Origin: Caballeronia zhejiangensis
GTDB lineage: Bacteria > Pseudomonadota > Gammaproteobacteria > Burkholderiales > Burkholderiaceae
NCBI RefSeq assembly: GCF_000698575.1
Contig: NZ_JFHD01000027.1
Location: forward strand, 1 to 64,000
Length of the DNA: 64,000 nt
Direction: 5' to 3'
Positions 27,417 to 36,621 of the stretch are shown here, one piece after another. Within the stretch, counting starts at the first letter, position 1, and every line of letters begins with the position of its first letter. A program made the translations under genes and the position numbers. Below the pieces are notes generated by a model. That model saw only the letters and a program-made list of their open reading frames with translations, had not been told where the DNA came from and did not search any database.

Positions 27417-28927
27417 ACCGCACCTCTTCGACTAAACGGGTTCTCAACAAATGCGCATGAATCTGATAGTCGGCGTACAAGACCGAGCGCCAAGAGACGC
27501 GTCTCAAGGTTGTTGGCATTATTCATAAGCGCCTCTTGGTCAATTTGCTGCGATTGTACGAATCGCCGCCCCTCCGCATGACCCACTACTATTCCGTATC
27601 TGCGGTGAATCTCGGCAAGAAATTCGGAGAACTCCATTGCTCCGTCCACGACCGCGACAACCAGGGCCTTCAGCAAACGATCACTGGGCGCGTATCTCAC
27701 TCGTCGGGTAAGTCGACGAGAGCTCAGGCCAATGGCGCGGGCCCATGTCCCATGGAGCTTTCCGAGGTGTTGTTCATGGCGAGAACGAGCACGGTCAGCG
27801 AGTCGGTCGAGCAGTTGATCGCCAGAGAGACCGTCCAGCGAACTGTCGTCGTCCTTTTCGTACTGGAATTTTTGCTTCACCAACATCGCACACGCACCGC
27901 TTGGGTCGTCTGATGCCAGTGCCTTTTCCCATTCGGGTGCGCTACGTAACGACTCGATGTATGCCAAAACCGCTCGCTGCGACAGATTTTGATTGTGCTG
28001 GTAGCCTGCGATTGAAAGGCTTCTGATCTTGGTCCGCTGCGACGAGATAATTTCGCACAAGAACTCGACCGGTTCGGCGTCACGTACCGTGCGCCGTCCT
28101 TGTTCGAGAAAATAAAGCAACAAATTAAGGCCGGTGAGCGTTATGAGATGGTCCAATCCGTCATAAACAGGTAGGTCACGATTCAGAATCGCGAGCCAGT
28201 CATCGCAGAGTTGATCAAATCTGGCGTCGTGTGCATGCGGAAGGTAACCGACCTCCTTCGAATTGGAGGCCTTTTGTGGTTCGCCTTGTAACGCTTTTAC
28301 CAGACGATTCATGGGCGCATCGTGCGCGAATAAGCGAGTCACTATCTGACTGCCTAGCTCGGCGCCTCGCTGCGCTCTACTCATCATCAAATAGAGCAGC
28401 TCGCCTGTCCGAGCAAAAAAACGGCGATCATTCGATGCGTTCGCCTTCGAGTCGAAACGCAGGTCTTCGTAGAGTGCGTCAGGGCCGAAGGGAAACACAA
28501 ATCTAGAGCTCCACCGTTTATTGCTTTGACCTTCAAACGCTGAGGCGCGAATCAGCTCTATCGCGCGTCCGAAATCGTCGAACGTCGAAAAATTTCGCCG
28601 AAGTTGGGGCAAATGCTGATCCGCTGGCTCGGTAGCATCTTGATTAAACAAGCTGAGCCATCGTGACCATTTGGCGTCGTCGGGAATATGCTCCGAACGG
28701 ATCAGATCGATGTATGGATTGTTGAAAAGCAAATTGCGAAGGCGAGTTTGATGCTGGGGCTGATAGCGAATGGCCTCACCGCTTTTTTCTCGTAGAGGGG
28801 CGTCGCTGTTTGACAGTAATACATTCAAAAACTCAAGGACGGTCAAATGCGGCAATTGTTCGTCGTAAAGACGATGACCCCAGATGTGTTCGTCGACTGC
28901 GAACGATATGTCTTTGCTAATGATCAT
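27413..28927 (-). CDS. sspG: SspG/DptG-like restriction component
   Basis: Encodes 504 aa, predicted soluble and helical (for example GLNLLLYFLEQGRRTV, DQLLDRLADRARSRH). I see no catalytic motif. The call rests on order and coupling: ATGA overlaps with both the upstream ATPase gene and the downstream FtsK-like gene, the same F-G-H order as dptFGH and sspFGH. DptG-type proteins are poorly conserved middle subunits of these restriction complexes. A different family member in the same slot cannot be excluded without a profile search. Confidence 0.7.
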   Translation of the reverse strand: MIISKDISFAVDEHIWGHRLYDEQLPHLTVLEFLNVLLSNSDAPLREKSGEAIRYQPQHQTRLRNLLFNNPYIDLIRSEHIPDDAKWSRWLSLFNQDATEPADQHLPQLRRNFSTFDDFGRAIELIRASAFEGQSNKRWSSRFVFPFGPDALYEDLRFDSKANASNDRRFFARTGELLYLMMSRAQRGAELGSQIVTRLFAHDAPMNRLVKALQGEPQKASNSKEVGYLPHAHDARFDQLCDDWLAILNRDLPVYDGLDHLITLTGLNLLLYFLEQGRRTVRDAEPVEFLCEIISSQRTKIRSLSIAGYQHNQNLSQRAVLAYIESLRSAPEWEKALASDDPSGACAMLVKQKFQYEKDDDSSLDGLSGDQLLDRLADRARSRHEQHLGKLHGTWARAIGLSSRRLTRRVRYAPSDRLLKALVVAVVDGAMEFSEFLAEIHRRYGIVVGHAEGRRFVQSQQIDQEALMNNANNLETRLLALGLVRRLSDSCAFVENPFSRRGAV

Positions 28928-30816
28928 TGACCGCCTCCAACGATCATGCGTTTGAGAAAGCCGCTACCGTTCTGCTCGATCTCTACAAAGGCGAGATCGA
29001 GGTCTCCTTGACCGTGTGTCGGCTCATGGAACTCTTCGTCATGTGACGCAAACGAGAGATTTCGAATATGCTCGGTTTTTCGCAGTAGGCGAACTTTGAA
29101 GGCGAGAAGATCTTCGAAACACTCATTCGAGAAGCTGCTCGGAAGAGCACCTTCGGCTACCCTACAAAGGAATTCGAAGCGGACGGGTGTTAGCTGAAAT
29201 TTAACGGAAGATGTAGCATCAGACCCAACCCAGACATCGATGCAGGGGCGCAGAGTATTTGAATCAAAAACGACGCTTAGACCGGGCGCCGCTCCTTTTC
29301 GCTGCGCAGGAATTTCAGAATCGCAAAGCACGCTGACCTTCGAATGGCTGAAGCCTCCCGAACTTGCCAAGAACACGGAATGTGTGTTGTCCAAGAGCAG
29401 ACCTGTGGTTATTCGATTCAATCCACGGATTATTCTTGACCTTATGTTTGGCGGCGGAGGTCTTTTGTCTTCACAAGCGCGATACAGGGCAAGGTAATCT
29501 CCTGCGAACATGAGAATAGAGAGATCCCAGAACCGATAGGGCGTAGTTTCGGCATCCGGTAACGTGAAGAAGAGCCGTTGTCGCTGATCGCGCAAGCGTC
29601 GAAGGAACGTCGCGGCAACCTCAGCTTCTCGCGCAGTCTCGTCGCCTTCCAGATATTGCGCCTGGCTTGCGATGAACCCGGCGTTCGCTCCATAATCGCC
29701 ATCGTTCGCGACCAACGCGTTAAAGTCGTCGCTCAAGGTCAGGTCGTGCCGCCCATAAACCAGCATGCCGTCGATCGTGTTTGTCGTTTCCTCTCCTATC
29801 TGGAAAGCCTTAAGCGCGCGAAAGACGCCTCGTGCCATGGACCGGCGTTCACCTAGATTCGCACCAAAGACATTGCGATAAATGCTTGCTTGGTCCAAGC
29901 TGTTATCATTTTGGATTCGGGCGACATCACCGCAAGTCATGAGGTGTTCTTTGGCATCTGGGTGTCCGAGCAACAGGTTCGTGACTAACGCAAGAAGATC
30001 CCGGACTGGAAGGTGAGCCCCGTTAAGCCTGGTAAGCTCGATTAGGTCTTCCAGTCGATTTGTGAAGCGGGCACCATCATCAGCGCCCTTTGCGCGATCT
30101 CGATTGATAAGTATTGGGCATCGGCGATCATTCCGATTCAGCGCGCAGTCTTCGCATCGCTCCCACTCTTCGTGTTCGACTATCGCCTTGACGACGGCTC
30201 GAAATGAGTGCCGCTGTCGTTGCTTCCCGAGGTCGATCACCTTCAGAGCAGATATTTCGCTGCCGCCATTCAGGAAGGCAGCCTGGACATTTTCTAGGAG
30301 GCGAGATTTGGCGCCATTAATGGGTGAGGCGAACTTACGCAAGCGTTCGAGGATTTGACCATGGTTGCACGCAATGACGAAGCCAAGATCGCTGCTGGGA
30401 TCGAATACTGACTGCTCGAGGCCACCAATGACGGCATTACCCTCGTCCGGTCCGAGTTCGCTCAGATCTTTGATAAAACGCAATGTCGTCCCGTTGGCGA
30501 GCTTGAGGGATTGTGTCTTGATTGGTTCATCCCACTGCCGCTCGTCGCCACCGAGTTTCACCCACAGTTTCCGAGCATGATATGTCTTGCCATCCCCCGC
30601 GGTGCCGGCAATTAGCATTGATCGGGCGTTGCGAGAGAGCATTATCTCTGCCATCTCGTCAACCAACGGAGTTGGGAGTTCTATTGGTTTCACATGAGCG
30701 CGACGAAGAGCTGCGGTCACATGTTCGTCGAATAAGTTGCCGTTTGTGGGCAGGGGACCGTAGTTGCGAAGGAAGCGGACCCAATGATTGGACGGCGGAG
30801 TCAATGTCCTCTCCAT
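28924..30816 (-). CDS. sspF: SspF/DptF-like ATPase, restriction component
   Basis: Encodes 630 aa. Walker A IAGTAGDGKTYHA is at about residues 69-81, followed by a DLSELGPDE region and VIACNHGQILERL. A cysteine group, CEDCALNRNDRRC, resembles a zinc-binding element of DptF-type proteins. The start chosen is the ATG at 30816 (MERTLTPPSNHW); the open frame continues to 31020, but the extra 68 residues are low-complexity and unlike a domain. It heads the minus-strand operon F-G-H. Its predicted role is an ATPase subunit sensing or acting on unmodified DNA, inferred from family and order. Confidence 0.78.
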   Translation of the reverse strand: MERTLTPPSNHWVRFLRNYGPLPTNGNLFDEHVTAALRRAHVKPIELPTPLVDEMAEIMLSRNARSMLIAGTAGDGKTYHARKLWVKLGGDERQWDEPIKTQSLKLANGTTLRFIKDLSELGPDEGNAVIGGLEQSVFDPSSDLGFVIACNHGQILERLRKFASPINGAKSRLLENVQAAFLNGGSEISALKVIDLGKQRQRHSFRAVVKAIVEHEEWERCEDCALNRNDRRCPILINRDRAKGADDGARFTNRLEDLIELTRLNGAHLPVRDLLALVTNLLLGHPDAKEHLMTCGDVARIQNDNSLDQASIYRNVFGANLGERRSMARGVFRALKAFQIGEETTNTIDGMLVYGRHDLTLSDDFNALVANDGDYGANAGFIASQAQYLEGDETAREAEVAATFLRRLRDQRQRLFFTLPDAETTPYRFWDLSILMFAGDYLALYRACEDKRPPPPNIRSRIIRGLNRITTGLLLDNTHSVFLASSGGFSHSKVSVLCDSEIPAQRKGAAPGLSVVFDSNTLRPCIDVWVGSDATSSVKFQLTPVRFEFLCRVAEGALPSSFSNECFEDLLAFKVRLLRKTEHIRNLSFASHDEEFHEPTHGQGDLDLAFVEIEQNGSGFLKRMIVGGGQ

Positions 30817-31769
30817 ATCTTTAGCTTTCAAATCGTCAGATTTCAGCACTCTGTCACAGCTTGGCGCCGAAAAAGCGGGCAAAGTACCTCGTTGATCTGA
30901 TTGTAACCGGCTGTAACTGCGCGGCTTGTCCCGATCGTCTGTTGATTGAATAAAAATGCTCTCGCTGTCGTGAATTTGCATCGTGGAGCGGGCGAGGGCT
31001 CGTGATCCGCTTCGTCGCACACCGCAACCTGAGGTGAAAACGCAGCAGGGCGATTGCCCACGTCACGCTGTATCTCGTGTTCTCGCTCTGCGCTGCGGTC
31101 GTACATGAGCGCGCCGGCATGAGCGTCGCCATCCCCCGCGCCCCTAGCCACTGCATCGAGCACGATGACCTTGTCGCGCTCGAGCACCACGCATCCAGGG
31201 GGGCCTGTAGCAGCACGACGGGACGGTGGCTCATGCGCGCCGGCGCCGGACGCATCACACGCATTTCACCAATACCGGTTGCTGCTGAACGAGCGCTTCC
31301 ACGAGCGCCCAAGCGGCCAGCCGTTGCCGGGCAGTTCCGCTGACAACGCCGCGTACCAGGTATCCACCATCTTTCCGTAGGCACGCACGAGCTGGGATCC
31401 GCGCCACAGCGTTATTCTCCCGGCAGACGTACTTTCCTTGAGAAGAGCATCGATCGAACGCGTTCGATCGTCCGAAGTACGCAGTGGGAAAGGAACAGCG
31501 GCGGCGGAGGTCACTGGGAGCGCTCCATATGCCGATTCTGCGATGTATGGGGCGTGCGCAAATTCGTCCGAGATCGGAGATGCGGACCATGGTGCCCGGA
31601 CGTCTCCGGCCGACTCGGACATCTGGTTCGACAGATACCACACATCGGCTTGCTGCTTAGACGTGGTCGGTCCAGTAGAGCGCCCGAGGAATGCGATAAT
31701 GTGCGCGAGACCTAGAGAGGTCATCTTCCCCGAACAAACCTTGTCATCCTCCCGCCCTGTCGAAAACAC
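30817..31769. other. Spacer between sspF and the AlbA/Schlafen gene
   Basis: Holds the divergent upstream regions of sspF and the next plus-strand gene. I see no convincing gene; minus-strand frames at 30843-31190 and 31266-31943 look like shadows or remnants. A 20-bp perfect palindrome at 31451-31470 is listed separately. GC content is higher than in the flanking ssp genes, suggesting inserted or decayed material. Confidence 0.4.
31451..31470. promoter_or_regulatory. 20-bp perfect palindrome
   Basis: CGATCGAACG followed directly by its reverse complement CGTTCGATCG. It lies about 300 bp before the AlbA_2/ATPase gene and could be an operator for a dimeric regulator. No function is established. 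Confidence 0.4.
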
Positions 31770-33182
31770 ATGCGCACTTCGTTGGATCAGTTGAACCGCT
31801 GGCTGTCCGCGCCTTCTGAGACAGAACATCTCGAGTTCAAGGAAGCGAAGGAGCAATACGACCTCACCAAGTTGAAGCGTTACTGCGTGGCCCTTGCTAA
31901 CGAAGGCGGCGGCAACTTGATCTTCGGTGTCTCGGACAAGCATCCGCGCCGAGTGGTTGGCACCTCCGCGTTTGCAGATCCTGCGGATATTGCCGGCAAG
32001 TTATTCGGGGCGCTTCGGTTTCGAGTCGATGTTGAGGAGTTTGGACATGCAGATGGTCGTGTCTTGATTTTTCACATTCCCAAGCGGCCGACCGGGACAG
32101 CATATAGTTTGGATGGCGCATATTGGATGAGGTCAACTCACGAACTCGTCCCGATGTCAGAAGATCGTCTGCGAGAGATATTTTCTGAGGGTAAGGCGGA
32201 TTGGCTCTCTGAGCCCGCAAAGGCGGACTGCACGGCCGAAGAGGTGATTGCGCTTCTGGATTCGCAGGCCTACTTTGATTTGATTGGGATGCCATATCCA
32301 ACCAATCAAAACGCAGTACTGGCAAGGCTGGAAGGGGAGCAATTGATTCGTCGGACGGGCGAATCGTGGGTGATCTACAACCTAGGCGCGATTCTCTTAG
32401 CCAAGCATCTCGATGCATTTCCGCTCTCAGTTTCGCGAAAAGCCTTCCGCCTCGTCGTCTACGAGGGCACAAGTAAGGTTGAGACCAAACTAGATCAAAT
32501 TGGCAAGAAGGGATACGCACTTGGCTTCGAGGGCTTGCTCTCGATGCTTCATGGCCTCGCTCCAAAGAATCACGTCGTGGAGCAGGCGCTCCGCGAGGAA
32601 GTCAGGATGTTCCCCAAGCAGGCGCTGCGCGAACTCATTGCGAATGCGCTTGTTCATCAGGATTACTCTCTGACAGGGATGTCGGTCATGGTCGAGATGT
32701 ATGCGGACCGTGTAGAGATTTCTAACCCCGGAATTCCTCCGATTCCGCTCGAGCGCTTCATCGACGAATATCGATCTCGAAATGAGCGCCTCGCCGACCT
32801 GATGCGGAGAATGGGGATTTGCGAGGAGAAGGGGAGTGGAATCGATAAAGTCATCTCGGCGTCCGAGATGTATCAGCTTCCAGCGCCGGACTTCCGCGTT
32901 GGAGATGTACGGACAACCTCCGTGATGTTCGCTCATCAAGACTTCAAAGATATGAGTAAGGGCGATCGGATCCGGGCGTGCTACCAACATTGCGTGTTGC
33001 AATATGTCAACAATCGCCGTATGTCGAACCAGAGCCTCAGGGAACGCTTCCGCCTACCATCGTCCAAGGTCGAGGTCGTCTCGGTGATCATTAACCAGAC
33101 GATTGAGGCGGGAAAGATCAAGTTGGACGACTCAGAATCGACGTCGCGGCGCTACGCTCGATATGTCCCTTTTTGGTCGTAG
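31770..33182 (+). CDS. AlbA_2/Schlafen-type ATP-binding protein (RecG C-terminal-like)
   Basis: Encodes 470 aa. The N-terminal AlbA_2 (Schlafen-like) domain is shown by EHLEFKEAKEQYD and ALANEGGGNLIFGVSD at about residues 18-55. The central GHKL-type ATPase region has QALRELIANALVHQDYS and VEISNPGIPP and ends with CEEKGSGIDKVI, as in the family once annotated as RecG-like transcriptional regulators. A winged-helix C-terminus follows (SNQSLRERFRLPSSKVEVVS). Such proteins act as regulators or as defence effectors. It sits beside the phosphorothioation locus but is separated from sspF by 950 bp, so membership in the system is a hypothesis. Confidence 0.8.
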   Translation: MRTSLDQLNRWLSAPSETEHLEFKEAKEQYDLTKLKRYCVALANEGGGNLIFGVSDKHPRRVVGTSAFADPADIAGKLFGALRFRVDVEEFGHADGRVLIFHIPKRPTGTAYSLDGAYWMRSTHELVPMSEDRLREIFSEGKADWLSEPAKADCTAEEVIALLDSQAYFDLIGMPYPTNQNAVLARLEGEQLIRRTGESWVIYNLGAILLAKHLDAFPLSVSRKAFRLVVYEGTSKVETKLDQIGKKGYALGFEGLLSMLHGLAPKNHVVEQALREEVRMFPKQALRELIANALVHQDYSLTGMSVMVEMYADRVEISNPGIPPIPLERFIDEYRSRNERLADLMRRMGICEEKGSGIDKVISASEMYQLPAPDFRVGDVRTTSVMFAHQDFKDMSKGDRIRACYQHCVLQYVNNRRMSNQSLRERFRLPSSKVEVVSVIINQTIEAGKIKLDDSESTSRRYARYVPFWS

Positions 33183-33386
33183 CGGTTTAGGATCATCTAA
33201 AAGCAATCCGATATCGGCACAGGATGATACAAAAAATATATGTAAATCAACCACTTCCAATCTAAATGCAAAACTAACTTGCGGGCAGGCTCGCTTCGTC
33301 GGGCACTCCCGCAAAAGTTTGGAACCGACCTCCGGAGGCCGAAAGTGGCAGCTGGGGCCCCCGACGGCTTTCCTCCAAGAGTTTGA

Positions 33387-33571
33387 ATGGAACACGACAC
33401 CGACCAGGCCGTCACCCTTCGGATCTACCGCGCCCCCTCGGGTCAGTGGGCGGGCCGCTTATTCGCCGGCGAGATGGAGATCGGCGCGGTTGCCGGGTGG
33501 ACAGTCCGGAGGCGGTCGAGCAGGCCGCGCGCGAAACGGGCGTGTATCCGGATCATATCGAGGTGTATTAG
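33387..33571 (+). pseudogene. Small hypothetical gene with a frameshift
   Basis: One frame reads MEHDTDQAVTLRIYRAPSGQ and on to GEMEIGAVAGW. At about 33499 the sense passes to another frame, DSPEAVEQAARETGVYPDHI, ending in EVY and a stop. Joined they give a compact protein of about 61 aa, so a one-base indel (real or sequencing error) is likely. The family is unknown. Beta-rich N-terminus and helical C-terminus suggest a small folded domain. Confidence 0.5.
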
Positions 33572-33979
33572 GCCGGACGCACTACACGGCCACCGGCCGC
33601 GCCGGGCTGGGTTGATCGCTTGACATAATGCTGTCTTAACGCACTTTCATCAGTCGTACTAACGAGTCATTATGGACGTATATCGCTTGAGTTCGGCGGC
33701 ACCGTTATGCGTCCCGCGAGGACGTACCGATGCGGCAAGCGTGGACTTCGCTCGCGAGAACACTGTGTCTCGTAAACGGATGAGCACTTTCGACCCCGTT
33801 GCCATCGGTCAAGCCACGGGCGGTGCGATGGCCGGCATAAAGGGTCAAGCAATTGCTCGATACAGCAGCATAAGAGCAACGAGTTCTGCATTCCACTCTG
33901 ACTGGAGGCGTACCCGGCAACGGAGGCTCGCCGTACTGCTGGGAGCAAACGCACGCGTGCCGAGCAACAACTGTAGTCT
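33572..33979. other. Non-coding stretch at the island/catabolic boundary
   Basis: No convincing gene, RNA or terminator seen. Short frames here are antisense or random. It separates the defence island from the first catabolic cluster and is a reasonable place for an island boundary, but no direct repeat was identified. Confidence 0.35.
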
Positions 33980-34864
33980 TCAGCCGCTGATCCGGCGCAC
34001 TAGCGTGCAGAGATATTCCGCCGCGGGCGTCAGCGGCAGCCCGATACGCTGCACGATGCAGACCGGCGGCGCCGGCAATGCCTCGACGACCCGGATCTCC
34101 TGAAACGTCTCGCTCAGGAGCGGGTACTGAATCCACTGCACCGGCAGCATCATCAGCAAATCCGAGTTGGCGAGCGCGGTCATGAACGTGAGCGCGGACT
34201 GCGCACGCATCGCCAGACGCGGCGCGGGCAGCCCGTGCTTCTGGAAAAGCGGACCGAGCTCTTCTTCTGCCTTGTGCGTGATCGACGTCGTGATCCATTC
34301 AGCATCGACGAGATCGCGCAGCGATGTTGCGTCCGCAAGCGGATGTCCCTTCCGGCCAAGAATGACCCGCGTGTTGTCGAACAGCTTCTCCACCTGAAGC
34401 TCATTTGGCACCACCGACGGTGCGGGGCCGATGTAACAGTCCACCGTGCCGTCCAGTAGCGACGCCTCGACGATTGGATACACGCCATCGATGATTTCGA
34501 GATGGATGGTCGGATAGCGCGCGCGAAACGGCTGGAGCACCCGGGGCAACAATCCGAGGTGCGGCGCCATCGACATGCACAGCGTGACACGCCCATGCGT
34601 CTCGCCTCGCAGTTGCCCGATCTCGTCCTTCGCGCGCTGCAGTTCATTTCGTACTGCGTTCGCCCGCCGCAGGAAGACGCTGCCGAGCGGCGTCAGCCGC
34701 ACGCCTTTCGCATGCCGCTCGAACAGCGTGACGCCGAGCTCCTTCTCCAGATCGTGAATGCTGCGAGATATCGCCGGCTGCGGCTGACCTAGGTAGCGCG
34801 CGGCCGCCCGTAACCCGCCTCGCTCGACCACTGTGACGAAGTCCCGCAACGCATTCAGCTTCAT
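33980..34864 (-). CDS. LysR-family transcriptional regulator
   Basis: Encodes 294 aa from the ATG at 34864 (MKLNALRDFVTVVERGGLRA); a GTG three codons upstream is less typical for the family. The N-terminal winged HTH spans about residues 4-63 (RYLGQPQPAISRSIHDLEKELGVTLF), followed by the periplasmic-binding-like effector domain (DGTVDCYIGPAP). It is divergent from a flavin monooxygenase gene, with a TTTC-N11-GAAA box in the intergenic region. It probably activates the aromatic-degradation operon downstream in response to a substrate or intermediate and represses itself. Confidence 0.92.
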   Translation of the reverse strand: MKLNALRDFVTVVERGGLRAAARYLGQPQPAISRSIHDLEKELGVTLFERHAKGVRLTPLGSVFLRRANAVRNELQRAKDEIGQLRGETHGRVTLCMSMAPHLGLLPRVLQPFRARYPTIHLEIIDGVYPIVEASLLDGTVDCYIGPAPSVVPNELQVEKLFDNTRVILGRKGHPLADATSLRDLVDAEWITTSITHKAEEELGPLFQKHGLPAPRLAMRAQSALTFMTALANSDLLMMLPVQWIQYPLLSETFQEIRVVEALPAPPVCIVQRIGLPLTPAAEYLCTLVRRISG

Positions 34865-34882
34865 CGTGCTCACCGATTCATT

Positions 34883-34901
34883 TTTCGTATCACGCGTGAA
34901 A
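34883..34901. promoter_or_regulatory. LysR-type box (TTTC-N11-GAAA)
   Basis: Interrupted dyad TTTC (34883-34886), 11-nt centre, GAAA (34898-34901), matching the T-N11-A form of LysR operators. It lies between the divergent lysR and monooxygenase genes. Confidence 0.5.
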
Positions 34902-34984
34902 TTTTGCCATCTTTCTGAATCATGCGGCTGTTCTTAAGATTCCTGTCATCCCGAACCGCATGCAGAACGACAGGAGACAGCATC

Positions 34985-36604
34985 GTGCAGAAGCGTGCAA
35001 CACCACGCGTATTGATCGTGGGCGCAGGCCCCGCCGGCCTCGCGTTGGCAATCGAACTCGGCCATCGGGGCATTCCCTGCCTGCTCATCGAACGAAACGA
35101 CCGGGTCGGCTATGCGCCACGCGCGAAGACCACCAACGTGCGCACGAGAGAGCACCTGCGCCGCTGGGGCATCGCCGATCGCCTGCGCGCCGCGTCGCCG
35201 CTCGGCGTGGACTATCCGTCGAACGTGGTGTTCTGCACGCGGCTCGCCGGCTTCGAGCTCGCGCGCCACGAAAACGCGATGTACTGCGCGCCTGGCCGTA
35301 ATCCGCTCTATTCCGAGCACGCGCAGTGGATTCCGCAGTACACCGTCGAGGAAACGTTGCGGGCGCATGCGCAATCGCTGCCGGACGTCGAGATCCGCTT
35401 CCGTTGCGAGCTCCGCGGTTTCGAGCAGGACAGCAACACGGTGAGCGCCACGCTGCGCGATCTCGAGCATCAACGTGACATCGTCGTCGACGCGGACTAT
35501 TTGGTCGGCACCGACGGCGCGCGCAGTCTCGTGCGGGATCTGATCGGTACCCGCATGGAAGGTCAGTACGGCCTGTCAAAGAACTACAACATCGTGTTTC
35601 GCGCGCCGGGGCTCGCCAATGCGCACCGTCTCGGGCCAGCGATCATGTATTGGCAGATCAACCGCGACGCACCGAGCCTCATCGGCCCGATGGACAGCGA
35701 CGACACCTGGTTCTTCATGCCGACGCATGTCGAGCCCGGCGTTCGCATCGGCAACATCGACGCGCGCGCGATGATCGGCACCGCCACTGGCATCGACCTC
35801 CCGTACGAGGTCCTTAGCAGCGACGAATGGGTCGCGAGCCAGCTGCTCGGCGATCGGTACCGGAAGGGGCGGGTTTTCCTTGCCGGCGACGCCTGCCATC
35901 TGCATCCGCCGTTCGGTGGGTATGGGATGAACATGGGTATCGCCGACAGCGTCGATCTCGGCTGGAAGCTTGCCGCGACGCTTCACGGCTGGGGCGGCCC
36001 TGCGCTGCTCGACAGCTACGAGGCGGAGCGACGCCCGGTTCACAAATGGGTACTGGAGGAGGCCGTCGTCAACCATGCAACGCTCGGCAACCAGTTGCTG
36101 GCGGACGATATCGAAGCTCCGGGCGACACGGGGGCGCGCGTGCGCCGTGAAATCGGCAGCCGGATCCAGGCGGCCAAGATGCGCGAGTTCTCTACATTGG
36201 GCGTCGTGCTCGGCTATGGATACGACGACTCTCCGATCGTCGCCCCCGACGGCAGCGCTGCGCAGGAAAGGGATTTCATCAATTACGTGCCGTCGTCGCG
36301 TCCCGGCGCGTTGGCGCCGCATGCGTGGTTGCATGACGGCAGCTCGCTGTACGACCACTTCGGCAGCGGATTCACGCTGCTCGCGTCCACCGCCGCGACC
36401 ACGACGGAAATCGAATCGGTAACGGCCGATGCCGCCGCGTGCGGCATGCCGCTGAAAGTGATCCAGCCGGGAGAGGGCGGCGTCGCGAACCTGTATCCCG
36501 CCCGCTTCACGCTGATTCGCCCGGATCAACACGTCGCGTGGCGCGGCGACGGCTGGCCGGGCGCGGCTGTGATTCGCACGGTAACCGGCTTCAACGCACC
36601 TTGA
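34985..36604 (+). CDS. FAD-dependent aromatic monooxygenase (MhpA/TfdB/PheA class)
   Basis: Encodes 539 aa. The Rossmann FAD motif GAGPAGLALAIELGHRG is at about residues 13-29. The DG motif is YLVGTDGARSLVRDL and the GD motif is FLAGDACHLHPPFGGYGMNM. A thioredoxin-like C-terminal domain (ending VIRTVTGFNAP) is usual for phenol-type hydroxylases. The GTG at 34985 is chosen because AGGAGAC lies about 9 nt upstream; the frame extends further to 34922 without a ribosome-binding site. It would hydroxylate a phenolic or carboxylated aromatic using NAD(P)H and O2, feeding the extradiol dioxygenase encoded next. It is the first gene of the operon. Confidence 0.9.
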   Translation: MQKRATPRVLIVGAGPAGLALAIELGHRGIPCLLIERNDRVGYAPRAKTTNVRTREHLRRWGIADRLRAASPLGVDYPSNVVFCTRLAGFELARHENAMYCAPGRNPLYSEHAQWIPQYTVEETLRAHAQSLPDVEIRFRCELRGFEQDSNTVSATLRDLEHQRDIVVDADYLVGTDGARSLVRDLIGTRMEGQYGLSKNYNIVFRAPGLANAHRLGPAIMYWQINRDAPSLIGPMDSDDTWFFMPTHVEPGVRIGNIDARAMIGTATGIDLPYEVLSSDEWVASQLLGDRYRKGRVFLAGDACHLHPPFGGYGMNMGIADSVDLGWKLAATLHGWGGPALLDSYEAERRPVHKWVLEEAVVNHATLGNQLLADDIEAPGDTGARVRREIGSRIQAAKMREFSTLGVVLGYGYDDSPIVAPDGSAAQERDFINYVPSSRPGALAPHAWLHDGSSLYDHFGSGFTLLASTAATTTEIESVTADAAACGMPLKVIQPGEGGVANLYPARFTLIRPDQHVAWRGDGWPGAAVIRTVTGFNAP

Positions 36605-36621
36605 TACAGGAGTCGATCCCG

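Noticed and set aside
12622..31020. BREX or Dnd as the system name
   Set aside because: No PglX methylase, PglZ or BrxL is present, and DndA/B/D/E are missing; DUF4007-ATPase-PAPS reductase-like order plus FGH matches Ssp.
31266..31943. 225-aa minus-strand open frame
   Set aside because: Its start overlaps the AlbA_2 gene in antisense and it shows no recognisable domain; the downstream part may be decayed but cannot be supported.
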